NCBI GenBank assembly: GCA_002403905.1
Contig: DHIR01000027.1
Coordinates: forward strand, 1 to 7,854
Direction of reading: 5' to 3'
DNA from: Mucilaginibacter sp. UBA4741
GTDB taxonomy: Bacteria > Bacteroidota > Bacteroidia > Sphingobacteriales > Sphingobacteriaceae
Length of the DNA: 7,854 bases
Position 1 is the first letter of the stretch. Each line of letters opens with the position of its first letter. The position numbers and the translations under genes were made by a program. Below the pieces are notes generated by a model. That model searched no databases, had not been told where the DNA came from, and saw nothing but the letters and a program-made list of their open reading frames with translations. Shown here piece after piece: positions 1 through 6,000 of this stretch.

Positions 1-31
1 GCCGTTTAAAAACTTCGTAAATCTGGAAAAG

Positions 32-934
32 TTAGCTCCAAAGATTAGCCGGATATATACCTTTCTCTATCAATTCTGAAATTGATTTTTGTACAATTGG
101 CTTATCTTCTTTATAAGTAACGCCAAACCATTTTGACGCTGTTGGTATAACTTTAAATGAAGCTAAGCCACTTTTTATTAATTTATCGGCAACCAACGGA
201 ATAAAAAACTCTGCTTTTGGATTTGCTTCGTTAGCCTCAACAAACTCGCGGAACATTGGTTCGCTTTGTTTAAAAACTGCCGGGGTAAAGCCCCAAAAGT
301 TCATCGATACACGGGTATCGTTTGGTAACGGGTGTTCGCCGGTTGCATCTTTATAGGCAACTTTGCCGCCATCTGTAAAGTAAACTTCGGTACGCTCGTT
401 AACCTCGGTCATGTTGCCATTGGCATCAACCTCACACACACCGCGCGATACTGAACCATAGTCAGACAATGTTTTATCTATTTGATAACCAATTAAAGCG
501 TAGTGATCGTCAGATACTTCGGTAGTTAAAAACTTAGCCATTTTTTCGAAAGCATCATAACCATAATAGTCATCAGCATTAATAACGCAAAATGGTTCGT
601 TTATCTGGTTGCGGGCAGCCAATACAGCGTGGGCGGTACCCCATGGTTTAGCGCGTTCAATGATTTTATCTATACCGAAAGGTTTCAGATCAAAGTTTTG
701 AAAAACGTAATCTGTTTCTATCTTGCCTGCTAACTTAGGCTCAAAAATGGCTTTAAACGGTTCAACATACTCTTCGCGTATAATAAAGCTTACTTTACCA
801 AAGCCCGCCCTTATAGCGTCATGAATAGAATAATCAATAATGGTTTCGCCATGCGGGCCGAAGCCATCAATTTGTTTCATGCTGCCGTAACGGCTGGCCA
901 TCCCTGCGGCCAATATTAATAGTGTAGGTTTCAT
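32..934 (-). CDS. Sugar-phosphate-type nucleotidyltransferase (NTP_transferase family)
   Basis: This 300-residue protein looks like a complete cytosolic nucleotidyltransferase of the GT-A-like NTP_transferase fold, which joins a nucleoside triphosphate to a sugar phosphate or similar substrate. The nucleotide-binding signature LAAGMASRYG lies at residues 8-17, with Lys20 just after it. Other conserved-looking blocks are PWGTAHAVL (97-105), the metal-binding type motif NADD (119-122), SMNFWGF (210-216) and KWFGVTY (268-274). The exact sugar and nucleotide cannot be read from the sequence. The ATG at 932-934 places the signature right at the N-terminus, as is usual for the family. The gene lies 54 bp downstream of the M42 peptidase on the same strand, so it may be co-transcribed. 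An AT-rich TAAATTTA box (972-979, minus strand) could also be a weak promoter of its own. The stop at 32-34 leaves only 31 bp to the window edge, so a partner gene just downstream would be missed. Confidence 0.88.
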   Translation of the reverse strand: MKPTLLILAAGMASRYGSMKQIDGFGPHGETIIDYSIHDAIRAGFGKVSFIIREEYVEPFKAIFEPKLAGKIETDYVFQNFDLKPFGIDKIIERAKPWGTAHAVLAARNQINEPFCVINADDYYGYDAFEKMAKFLTTEVSDDHYALIGYQIDKTLSDYGSVSRGVCEVDANGNMTEVNERTEVYFTDGGKVAYKDATGEHPLPNDTRVSMNFWGFTPAVFKQSEPMFREFVEANEANPKAEFFIPLVADKLIKSGLASFKVIPTASKWFGVTYKEDKPIVQKSISELIEKGIYPANLWS

Positions 935-988
935 AGTATGTGCAAGGGTAAATAACCCCGTATGTCAACGTTAAATTTAATAAAATGT

Positions 989-2104
989 TTATTTAATATA
1001 TCTGAAGTCTTGCCCGGCTTTAATGTTTAACAATGATTCGTAGATTAAACGGATAACATTATCGCAATCCTCTTTATGTACCATCTCAACCGTGGTATGC
1101 ATATAACGCAGACATAATGATATCAAGGCAGATGGCACGCCATCATTAGAGTAAGCAAAAGCGTCGGTATCAGTACCTGTAGACCGTGACGATGCCTGGC
1201 GCTGGAAAGGGATATCCGCTTTTTCGGCAGTATCCATTAGCAGCTTGTTTAGATTATTTTGTACCGCCGGGGCGTACGATACTACCGGTCCGCGGCCACA
1301 AGCCAGGTCGCCCTGGGTTATCTTGCTTATCATCGGTGTTTGGGTATCATGCGTAACATCAGTAACAATAGCCACATTTGGTTTAATGCGATGGGCTATC
1401 ATTTCGGCACCACGCAGACCAATTTCTTCCTGTACGGCATTAACAATGTATAAGCCAAAAGGCAATTTCTTTTTGTTCTCTTTAAGCAGACGAGCAACTT
1501 CGGCGATCATAAAACCACCAACGCGGTTATCCAATGCGCGACCAACATAGTAGCGGTCGTTCAATATCATAAACTCATCCTCGTAAGTAATAACACAACC
1601 TACGTGGATGCCTAGTTTCTCCACTTCGTCTTTTGAGGTACAACCGCAATCTAAAAAGATATTTTTAAGTGATGGGGCTTCTTCCTTCTCGCCGCCCAGG
1701 CGGGTGTGGATAGCCGGCCAGCCAAATACAGCTTTAACTATACCCTTATCTGTATGGATGTTAACACGTTTTGACGGTGCTATCTGGTGATCAGAGCCGC
1801 CATTGCGGATAACATAGATCAAGCCATCGCTGGTGATATAGTTTACAAACCACGAGATCTCATCAGCGTGAGCTTCAATAACAACTTTATACTCGGCTTT
1901 TGGGTTGATGATAGCTACCGCCGTACCATAATTGTCAACATAATGATCGTCAACATAAGGCTTAATATAATCCAGCCATAGCTCCTGGCCCTTCCACTCG
2001 AAACCAGTAGGCGAGGCATTATTAATATATTTTTCAAGAAACGAAAGTGACTTGTCAGTTACTACCTGAACGTGTTCTTTTTTATCTGATTTTTTTTTAG
2101 ACAT
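989..2104 (-). CDS. M42 family metallopeptidase (glutamyl aminopeptidase / TET-like)
   Basis: This is a dinuclear-metal aminopeptidase of family M42, a cytosolic enzyme that trims N-terminal residues from peptides, usually as a large homo-oligomer. From the start I chose (ATG at 2104, 371 residues) the metal ligands are all visible: His79 and Asp81 in HADE, Asp192 in RALDNRVGG, the catalytic and metal-binding Glu226-Glu227 in QEEIGLRGA, Asp249 in VTDVTHD, and His336 in YMHTTVEMVH. The SPTGFE block near the N-terminus is typical. Substrate preference is not readable. The frame stays open further upstream to a TTG at 2140, but that codon lies inside a consensus -7 promoter box and is unlikely to be transcribed. 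An ATG at 2122 (MAKINA) is also possible but would leave a leader of only about 10 nt. The Lys-rich start MSKKKSDKK is poorly conserved-looking and probably disordered. The nucleotidyltransferase follows 54 bp downstream. Confidence 0.93.
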   Translation of the reverse strand: MSKKKSDKKEHVQVVTDKSLSFLEKYINNASPTGFEWKGQELWLDYIKPYVDDHYVDNYGTAVAIINPKAEYKVVIEAHADEISWFVNYITSDGLIYVIRNGGSDHQIAPSKRVNIHTDKGIVKAVFGWPAIHTRLGGEKEEAPSLKNIFLDCGCTSKDEVEKLGIHVGCVITYEDEFMILNDRYYVGRALDNRVGGFMIAEVARLLKENKKKLPFGLYIVNAVQEEIGLRGAEMIAHRIKPNVAIVTDVTHDTQTPMISKITQGDLACGRGPVVSYAPAVQNNLNKLLMDTAEKADIPFQRQASSRSTGTDTDAFAYSNDGVPSALISLCLRYMHTTVEMVHKEDCDNVIRLIYESLLNIKAGQDFRYIK

Positions 2105-2137
2105 AGCGTTGATTTTGGCCATTTTAAGCAGCCGCTG

Positions 2138-2173
2138 CAAATATAATATTTAGCTTAAAGCTTAAAGCACAAA
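2138..2173 (-). promoter_or_regulatory. Bacteroidetes-type promoter for the M42 peptidase gene
   Basis: On the minus strand, 2145-2138 reads TATATTTG, a perfect match to the Bacteroidetes -7 consensus TAnnTTTG. A TTTG at 2173-2170 could be the -33 element, although its 24-bp gap is longer than the usual value near 19-21. The predicted transcript start is near 2132, which leaves about 28 nt to the ATG at 2104. This implies that the peptidase and perhaps the downstream nucleotidyltransferase can be transcribed independently of the acetyltransferase gene. Confidence 0.55.
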
Positions 2174-2239
2174 GCGAAAAGCTTTTTTTAATTAGCATAA
2201 TACCTACCAGTTTTAAGCTTTAGTCTTTCAGCTTAAAGC
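2152..2239. repeat. AGCTTAA short repeats in the gap between acetyltransferase and peptidase genes
   Basis: The 10-mer AGCTTAAAGC occurs three times: at 2152-2161 and 2159-2168, overlapping as a 7-bp tandem (AGCTTAA), and again at 2230-2239. The last copy contains the stop codon of the acetyltransferase gene (2233-2235). TTTAAGCT at 2212-2219 is an inverted match to the first copies. AAAGC-GAAAA-GCTTT at 2171-2185 forms a small hairpin followed by a T run on the plus strand, where no upstream gene would use it. The repeats may simply be degenerate intergenic sequence. Confidence 0.6.
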
Positions 2240-2667
2240 TTTTTCTCAATGATCTCATAATCAAAACCTGCTTTAGCGAAATGCTTGCCGGTTTGTACAA
2301 AACCATATCGCAAATAAAAGCCAATAGCTGTAACCCGTGCATTGCACCATATTCTTTCTGCGCCTTCGGCGATAGCAAAGTTTATTATGTAGTTTAACAG
2401 CGTTTTACCAATACCCATATTTTGTACAGATGCATCCACCGCGAATTTTCTAAACTGAAAATCTGTACCGTTTTTAAATAATGAAACTACAGCTACCAGA
2501 TCATTATCCTTAAACGCGCCAAAATGATAGCCATGATTATCCTCCTCCATTTCCATCTCATACAATTTGGAATCGGGGTATAATACCCGCTGGCGTAAGC
2601 GCCAGGTAAGTTCGGGACGGATCTGCTCGATTTCGATTTTCGGATTTTCGATTTCAGATTTTGGCAT
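2233..2667 (-). CDS. GNAT family N-acetyltransferase
   Basis: This 144-residue protein is a GNAT acetyltransferase, which moves an acetyl group from acetyl-CoA to an amine on an unknown acceptor. The acetyl-CoA-binding motif A is clear: after the beta strand FRKFAVD, the pyrophosphate loop Q82-N-M-G85-I-G87 leads into the helix KTLLNYIINFA. Near the C-terminus IGFYLRYGFVQTG (115-127) matches the usual GNAT motif B region, and the length fits a single-domain family member. The frame can start at GTG (2670) or ATG (2667); the ATG is preferred. Residues 3-9 (KSEIENP) are encoded exactly by one arm of a 21-bp inverted repeat, so the first dozen residues look repeat-derived and are probably not part of the fold. 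The gene starts 57 bp after the carboxylase stop and may be its downstream partner, but the repeat hairpin around the start could limit that read-through. Confidence 0.87.
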   Translation of the reverse strand: MPKSEIENPKIEIEQIRPELTWRLRQRVLYPDSKLYEMEMEEDNHGYHFGAFKDNDLVAVVSLFKNGTDFQFRKFAVDASVQNMGIGKTLLNYIINFAIAEGAERIWCNARVTAIGFYLRYGFVQTGKHFAKAGFDYEIIEKKL

Positions 2668-2721
2668 CACCGATTATTAAAATCGGTTAATGAAATATTT
2701 AAATCCGAAATCGAAAATCCG
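2641..2721. repeat. 21-bp near-perfect inverted repeat enclosing the acetyltransferase start
   Basis: The arms 2641-2661 and 2701-2721 are reverse complements at 20 of 21 positions. The 39-nt loop holds the acetyltransferase start codon (2665-2667) and a second hairpin with perfect 7-bp arms, 2669-2675 (ACCGATT) and 2681-2687 (AATCGGT), around a 5-nt loop. In the minus-strand transcript the outer hairpin begins 3 nt after the carboxylase stop codon and ends inside codon 9 of the acetyltransferase. It could act as an attenuator, or as a processing or mRNA-stability element between the two genes. No T-run follows it, so a classical intrinsic terminator is not supported. Confidence 0.75.
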
Positions 2722-2724
2722 ACA

Positions 2725-4266
2725 TCACAACGGTATATTCCCATGCTTTTTCTTCGGATTATTAACCACTTTATTCTCAAGCATTTTAAACGCGTGGATG
2801 AGTTTTAGCCTGGTTTCTGATGGCTCTATCACTTCGTCAATAAAACCCCGCTCGGCGGCGCGGTAGGGGTTGGCAAAGATTTCAGAGTATAGCTGTTCTT
2901 TTTCTTTCCACTTAGCTTCAGGGTCGGTTGCCGAGCTGATCTCGCGCTTAAAAATGATCTCGGCAGCGCCTTTGGCACCCATTACCGCTATCTCAGCAGA
3001 TGGCCAGGCAAAGTTCATATCGGCACCAATGTGTTTAGAGTTCATTACATCATAAGCGCCGCCATAAGCCTTGCGGATAATTACGGTAATGCGCGGCACG
3101 GTTGCTTCGCAAAAAGCATATAGCAATTTGGCCCCGTTGGTAATAATGGCATTCCACTCCTGGTCGGTGCCCGGTAAAAAGCCCGGTACATCTTCCAATA
3201 CTAACAATGGGATATTGAAACTATCGCAAAAACGTACAAAACGCGCGGCTTTGGTTGATGCATGCCTGTCTAACACCCCGGCTAAAAATCCCGGCTGATT
3301 AGCAACTATGCCTATACTGCGGCCTGCCAGTCGTGCAAAGCCGACAACAATGTTTTCAGCAAAATCTTTATGAACCTCTAAAAATGAATCGGTATCTATC
3401 ACATGAGTAATAACCTCGCGCACATCGTAAGGCTGTAGAGCGGCTTCAGGTAATATATTATTTAGTTCGGGGCGTAACTCGTTTGTTGGGTCGTAAGGTA
3501 AGGCCGGTGCTTTATCCTCGCAGTTTTGCGGCATGTAGCTTAGTAGTTTTTTAACGTGGTTGATGGCCTCTATCTCGTTAGCGCAAGCAAAATGCGTAAC
3601 GCCCGATTTACTGGCATGTGTATTTGCCCCGCCTAATTCTTCGGAGGTTACTATCTCATGCGTAACCGTTTTTACCACATTTGGCCCGGTTACAAACATG
3701 TACGAGGTATGCTCGACCATCAAAATAAAATCGGTAATGGCAGGCGAGTAAACCGCGCCACCCGCGCACGGACCCATTATGGCCGAGATTTGCGGTACCA
3801 CGCCGGATGCCATGGTATTGCGATAAAATATATCGGCATAACCACCCAGCGATACCACCCCTTCCTGTATCCGGGCACCGCCCGAATCATTCAGCCCTAC
3901 AACTGGTGCGCCATTTTTAATAGCCAACTCCATGATCTTGCAGATCTTTTCGGCATGGGTTTCTGATAGTGAGCCGCCGAAAACGGTAAAATCCTGCGAG
4001 TAAACATATATTAGTCGGCCATTAACCGTACCATAACCGGTTACTACGCCATCGCCGGGGTATTTTTCTTTTTCCATCCCAAAATCGGTAGACCGGTGGG
4101 TAACCATCATGCCTATTTCCTGGAACGAACCTTCGTCCATTAAAAAATATAATCGCTCTCGTGCGGTAAGCTTTCCTTTTTTATGCTGACTTTCAACGCG
4201 GGCCACGCCACCGCCGGCCAAAGCCTGCTCGCGTTTATGTTTTAGTTGCTTTATTTTATTATTCAC
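2725..4266 (-). CDS. pccB: Acyl-CoA (propionyl/methylmalonyl-CoA type) carboxylase beta subunit
   Basis: This is the carboxyltransferase subunit of a biotin-dependent acyl-CoA carboxylase, which moves carboxyl from carboxybiotin to an acyl-CoA. Two crotonase-fold halves are seen. The N-half has [31 protein letters not shown] (residues 127-137) and [12 protein letters not shown]. The C-half has [28 protein letters not shown], and [19 protein letters not shown]. Asp406 in GGAYDVM matches the residue (Asp422 in Streptomyces PccB) associated with propionyl-CoA preference, so propionyl-CoA is the likely substrate. The C-terminus KKHGNIPL looks intact. I chose GTG at 4266 ([14 protein letters not shown]), giving 513 residues. 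The frame runs on to a TTG at 4314, but the extra 16 residues are hydrophobic, AT-rich and unlike the family. The biotin carboxylase/BCCP alpha subunit is not in this window. Methylmalonyl-CoA decarboxylase alpha is a related alternative, but decarboxylase-type neighbours are absent. Confidence 0.92.
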   Translation of the reverse strand: MNNKIKQLKHKREQALAGGGVARVESQHKKGKLTARERLYFLMDEGSFQEIGMMVTHRSTDFGMEKEKYPGDGVVTGYGTVNGRLIYVYSQDFTVFGGSLSETHAEKICKIMELAIKNGAPVVGLNDSGGARIQEGVVSLGGYADIFYRNTMASGVVPQISAIMGPCAGGAVYSPAITDFILMVEHTSYMFVTGPNVVKTVTHEIVTSEELGGANTHASKSGVTHFACANEIEAINHVKKLLSYMPQNCEDKAPALPYDPTNELRPELNNILPEAALQPYDVREVITHVIDTDSFLEVHKDFAENIVVGFARLAGRSIGIVANQPGFLAGVLDRHASTKAARFVRFCDSFNIPLLVLEDVPGFLPGTDQEWNAIITNGAKLLYAFCEATVPRITVIIRKAYGGAYDVMNSKHIGADMNFAWPSAEIAVMGAKGAAEIIFKREISSATDPEAKWKEKEQLYSEIFANPYRAAERGFIDEVIEPSETRLKLIHAFKMLENKVVNNPKKKHGNIPL

Positions 4267-4388
4267 AATATAATTATAGTGTAAGATTTTAAAATTAACA
4301 ATTAAATTGAACAAATGCCATTTCCTAAAATCAGTTTAGTTACATAAAAATTGATATATTTAAACAGGAACAAGCTACCACTATTATA
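4267..4388. promoter_or_regulatory. Divergent AT-rich intergenic region with a weak plus-strand -7 box
   Basis: This 122-bp gap lies between the divergent carboxylase (GTG at 4266) and membrane-protein (ATG at 4389) genes, so it must carry both promoters. On the plus strand TATATTTA at 4355-4362 matches TAnnTTTG at all but the last position and would place the transcript start about 20 nt before the ATG; AGGAA at 4366-4370 is purine-rich. No good -33 TTTG is found at the right distance. On the minus strand TTTG occurs near 4312-4315, but no -7 box at proper spacing is convincing. Confidence 0.35.
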
Positions 4389-5120
4389 ATGCTAAGACAA
4401 TCAAAAGGTGACCGCACACTTCGCGAAAATTTAATGCTGGCATCATCTACAGCCGCCGTTGCAGGTATTACCAATGTTGTGGGCATGTTAACGTTTTTAT
4501 CGTTCACCACAAACATTACCGGGCATGTCGCTAACTTATCCAAGCATATTGTCGAGCAAAATTTTAGCGAGATATTTATATTCCTGTTATGGTTATTCAT
4601 GTTTTTTACGGGTGCATTTTTATCCAGCTTTATTGTAAGGTCTTTAGAGGATAAGAGTTATTACCGCGCGCATTCTATCCCTGTTATCATTGAGATAATC
4701 ATTTTGCTTTTTGTGGCGGTATACGGACATAACTTTTACCAGGAAACAAAAACCGAACGCGAAATTGTAATAGCTACCATACTTTTTTCTATGGGGATGC
4801 AGAACAGTTTGGTGTCAACCATATCAGGCGGATTAATCAAATCATCGCACCTAACCGGCTTGTTTACTGACCTGGGGGGCGACATAGCTGAATGGCTCCA
4901 TCCCAAAGCCGAAAAAACCGAAGTGGTACGCAATAAAATATATATCCGCTTCACTATACTAGGTTTTTATCTTTTAGGTGGGATAATTGGCGGATACTTC
5001 TTTAATTTGTACGAGTTTGCCATATTTTACTGCGTACCGGTAATATTGCTAACCATATTATATTATGACGTGTCTGACCTTGCTTTGCATAAACTGACGC
5101 GCCTGTTTACTAAAAATTAA
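4389..5120 (+). CDS. DUF1275 / YoaK family integral membrane protein
   Basis: This 243-residue inner-membrane protein matches the DUF1275 (YoaK) family, whose biochemical role is not established. Six hydrophobic segments can be picked out by eye, at about 16-40, 61-84, 97-113, 126-146, 186-206 and 208-227. Family-like blocks are FTTNITGHVANL (39-50), GMQNSLVSTISG (136-147) and SSHLTGLFTDLGGDIAEWL (152-170). The two blocks with T-G-x-x-x-x-L (ITGHVANL, LTGLFTDL) sit at similar places in each half, which hints at an internal duplication. There is no signal peptide apart from the first membrane segment. It ends 27 bp before the carbonic anhydrase start with no terminator between them, so the two are probably one transcript. 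That suggests, without proving it, a role in transport or sensing linked to CO2, bicarbonate or pH. Confidence 0.85.
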   Translation: MLRQSKGDRTLRENLMLASSTAAVAGITNVVGMLTFLSFTTNITGHVANLSKHIVEQNFSEIFIFLLWLFMFFTGAFLSSFIVRSLEDKSYYRAHSIPVIIEIIILLFVAVYGHNFYQETKTEREIVIATILFSMGMQNSLVSTISGGLIKSSHLTGLFTDLGGDIAEWLHPKAEKTEVVRNKIYIRFTILGFYLLGGIIGGYFFNLYEFAIFYCVPVILLTILYYDVSDLALHKLTRLFTKN

Positions 5121-5147
5121 CCATCACCTATTTAAAAACATAATTGC

Positions 5148-5825
5148 ATGTGCGCAAAACCCAAACAGATACACGAAACCACCCACATAACTTACGAAGC
5201 GCTTTTAGAGGGCAATAAAAAATTCATTGAAAGATCTTTAGCGCTTGATCCTGAATATTTTGAAAAGTTAGCTAACGGGCAAAATCCGCCGGTTTTATGG
5301 ATAGGCTGCGCCGATAGCCGCGTACCCGCTAACCAGATCACCAATACCGCCCCCGGTGAGATATTTGTACACCGTAACATAGCCAATATGGTTATCCATA
5401 CGGATATGAATATGCTGTCGGTACTGGATTATGCGGTTAACGTGTTACAAGTGAAACACGTTATTGTAACCGGCCATTATGGTTGTGGTGGCGTAATTGC
5501 CGCAATGAGTAATAAAGAATATGGCCTAATCGATAACTGGCTGCGCCATATTAAAGATGTTTACCGCATACATGCGGACGAACTGATAGCCATAGAAGAC
5601 GACCAGAAACGTGTAGACCGCCTGGTTGAACTAAACGTAGTTGAAAACGTTTATAACCTTTGCAAAACATCTATAGTACAAAACGCCTGGGCAAAGGGTC
5701 AGCCGCTTTCTGTACATGGCTGGGTATATAGTATTGAAACGGGAATTATTACAGATATGAAAGTAAGTACGCAGAATAACGAAAACATGGACGATGTGTT
5801 CAGATTTAGCCCCCTGGCCCCGTGA
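5148..5825 (+). CDS. can: Beta-class carbonic anhydrase, predicted type II (bicarbonate-gated)
   Basis: This 225-residue cytosolic enzyme interconverts CO2 and bicarbonate. The zinc ligands are Cys54 (in WIGCADSRVP), His110 and Cys113 (in TGHYGCGG), with the Asp56-Arg58 dyad. Trp51, Arg76 (VHRN) and Tyr194 (HGWVY) align, by spacing from the first zinc Cys, with Trp39, Arg64 and Tyr181 of the Haemophilus enzyme. Those form its non-catalytic bicarbonate pocket, so allosteric control by bicarbonate and pH is expected. The length is normal for the E. coli Can-like group. The last four residues (PLAP) and the TGA stop come from a REP-like repeat copy (5810-5834), so the native C-terminus seems to have been replaced or trimmed just after FRFS. 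The gene probably forms an operon with the DUF1275 gene 27 bp upstream. Bicarbonate supplied here could feed biotin carboxylases such as the one divergently encoded nearby, though that is inference. Confidence 0.95.
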   Translation: MCAKPKQIHETTHITYEALLEGNKKFIERSLALDPEYFEKLANGQNPPVLWIGCADSRVPANQITNTAPGEIFVHRNIANMVIHTDMNMLSVLDYAVNVLQVKHVIVTGHYGCGGVIAAMSNKEYGLIDNWLRHIKDVYRIHADELIAIEDDQKRVDRLVELNVVENVYNLCKTSIVQNAWAKGQPLSVHGWVYSIETGIITDMKVSTQNNENMDDVFRFSPLAP

Positions 5826-5834
5826 AGGGGGCGT
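5810..5834 (+). repeat. REP-like GC-rich repeat, copy 1
   Basis: This copy has C5-T-GG-C4-G-TGAA-G5 structure and can fold by pairing GCCCCCT (5809-5815) with AGGGGGC (5826-5832) around a 10-nt loop. It matches copy 2 (5984-6008, opposite strand) at 22 of 25 positions. It overlaps the end of the carbonic anhydrase gene and supplies its stop codon. It is followed by an A run rather than a T run, so it is not a plus-strand intrinsic terminator. Such GC-rich palindromes are a common intergenic repeat type in Sphingobacteriaceae genomes (from general knowledge, not checked here). Confidence 0.75.
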
Positions 5835-5841
5835 AAAAAAT

Positions 5842-5920
5842 AATATCGAACACCGAATGCTAAATATCGAATGATGAAGTAACTTCGGTGTTCGATATTC
5901 GAAATTCATTATTCGATATT
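5842..5920. repeat. Two interleaved AT-rich inverted repeats (A-B-A'-B')
   Basis: Arm A, AATATCGAACACCGAA (5842-5857), is a perfect 16-bp inverted match to A' (5884-5899). Arm B, AATATCGAAT (5863-5872), is a perfect 10-bp inverted match to B' (5911-5920). The arms alternate, so both stems could form together only as a pseudoknot; otherwise they are alternative folds. All four arms share the AATATCGAA core, which suggests copies of one short degenerate repeat. No gene lies here. Confidence 0.8.
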
Positions 5921-5972
5921 AAACTACAAAGGCGAAAGTATATTTACAACTTTCGCCTTTGTAGTTTAATAT
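5916..5972. terminator. Bidirectional terminator hairpin between carbonic anhydrase and pruA
   Basis: Arms 5916-5939 and 5949-5972 are perfect 24-bp reverse complements around a 9-nt loop. The core nearest the loop is GC-richer (GGCGAAAG / CTTTCGCC) and is followed on each strand by the T-rich tail TTTGTAGTTT, so it can end transcription from both sides. Its place between two convergent genes fits this role. B' of the neighbouring inverted repeat overlaps its left foot by 5 bp. Confidence 0.8.
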
Positions 5973-5979
5973 GCTCTTC

Positions 5980-6000
5980 AAAAACTCCCCCTTCAGGGGG
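5980..6000 (-). terminator. Intrinsic terminator of pruA (within REP-like copy 2)
   Basis: Reading the minus strand after the pruA stop, CCCCC (6000-5996), TGAA, GGGGG (5991-5987) forms a tight 5-bp GC stem with a tetraloop. AG and a TTTTT run (5984-5980) follow, the classic intrinsic terminator layout. It lies within a few bases of the stop codon. Confidence 0.7.

Noticed and set aside
1..31. Possible start of a further minus-strand gene after the nucleotidyltransferase
   Set aside because: Only 31 bp are available, with no start codon that can be supported.
1245..1981. Open frames on the plus strand opposite the M42 peptidase gene
   Set aside because: They lie antisense to a gene with all catalytic residues intact, and their translations show no recognisable domain. 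They are shadows of the real gene.
2171..2190. Hairpin AAAGC-GAAAA-GCTTT followed by T residues, as a terminator
   Set aside because: The T run follows it on the plus strand, where no gene is transcribed toward it. On the minus strand, where the genes run, it lacks a T tail.
3560..3966. Overlapping plus-strand frames opposite the carboxylase gene
   Set aside because: The carboxylase frame on the other strand is complete and well conserved-looking. These frames have no credible leader or protein motif.
4340..4600. An 86-codon minus-strand frame across the divergent gap and the membrane-protein start
   Set aside because: It is antisense to a clear membrane-protein gene and would block the divergent promoter arrangement. 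Its composition is the reverse of hydrophobic coding sequence.
5809..5840. REP-like copy 1 as the carbonic anhydrase terminator
   Set aside because: Its stem overlaps the stop codon and is followed by an A run on the plus strand. The 24-bp hairpin at 5916-5972 is the better candidate.
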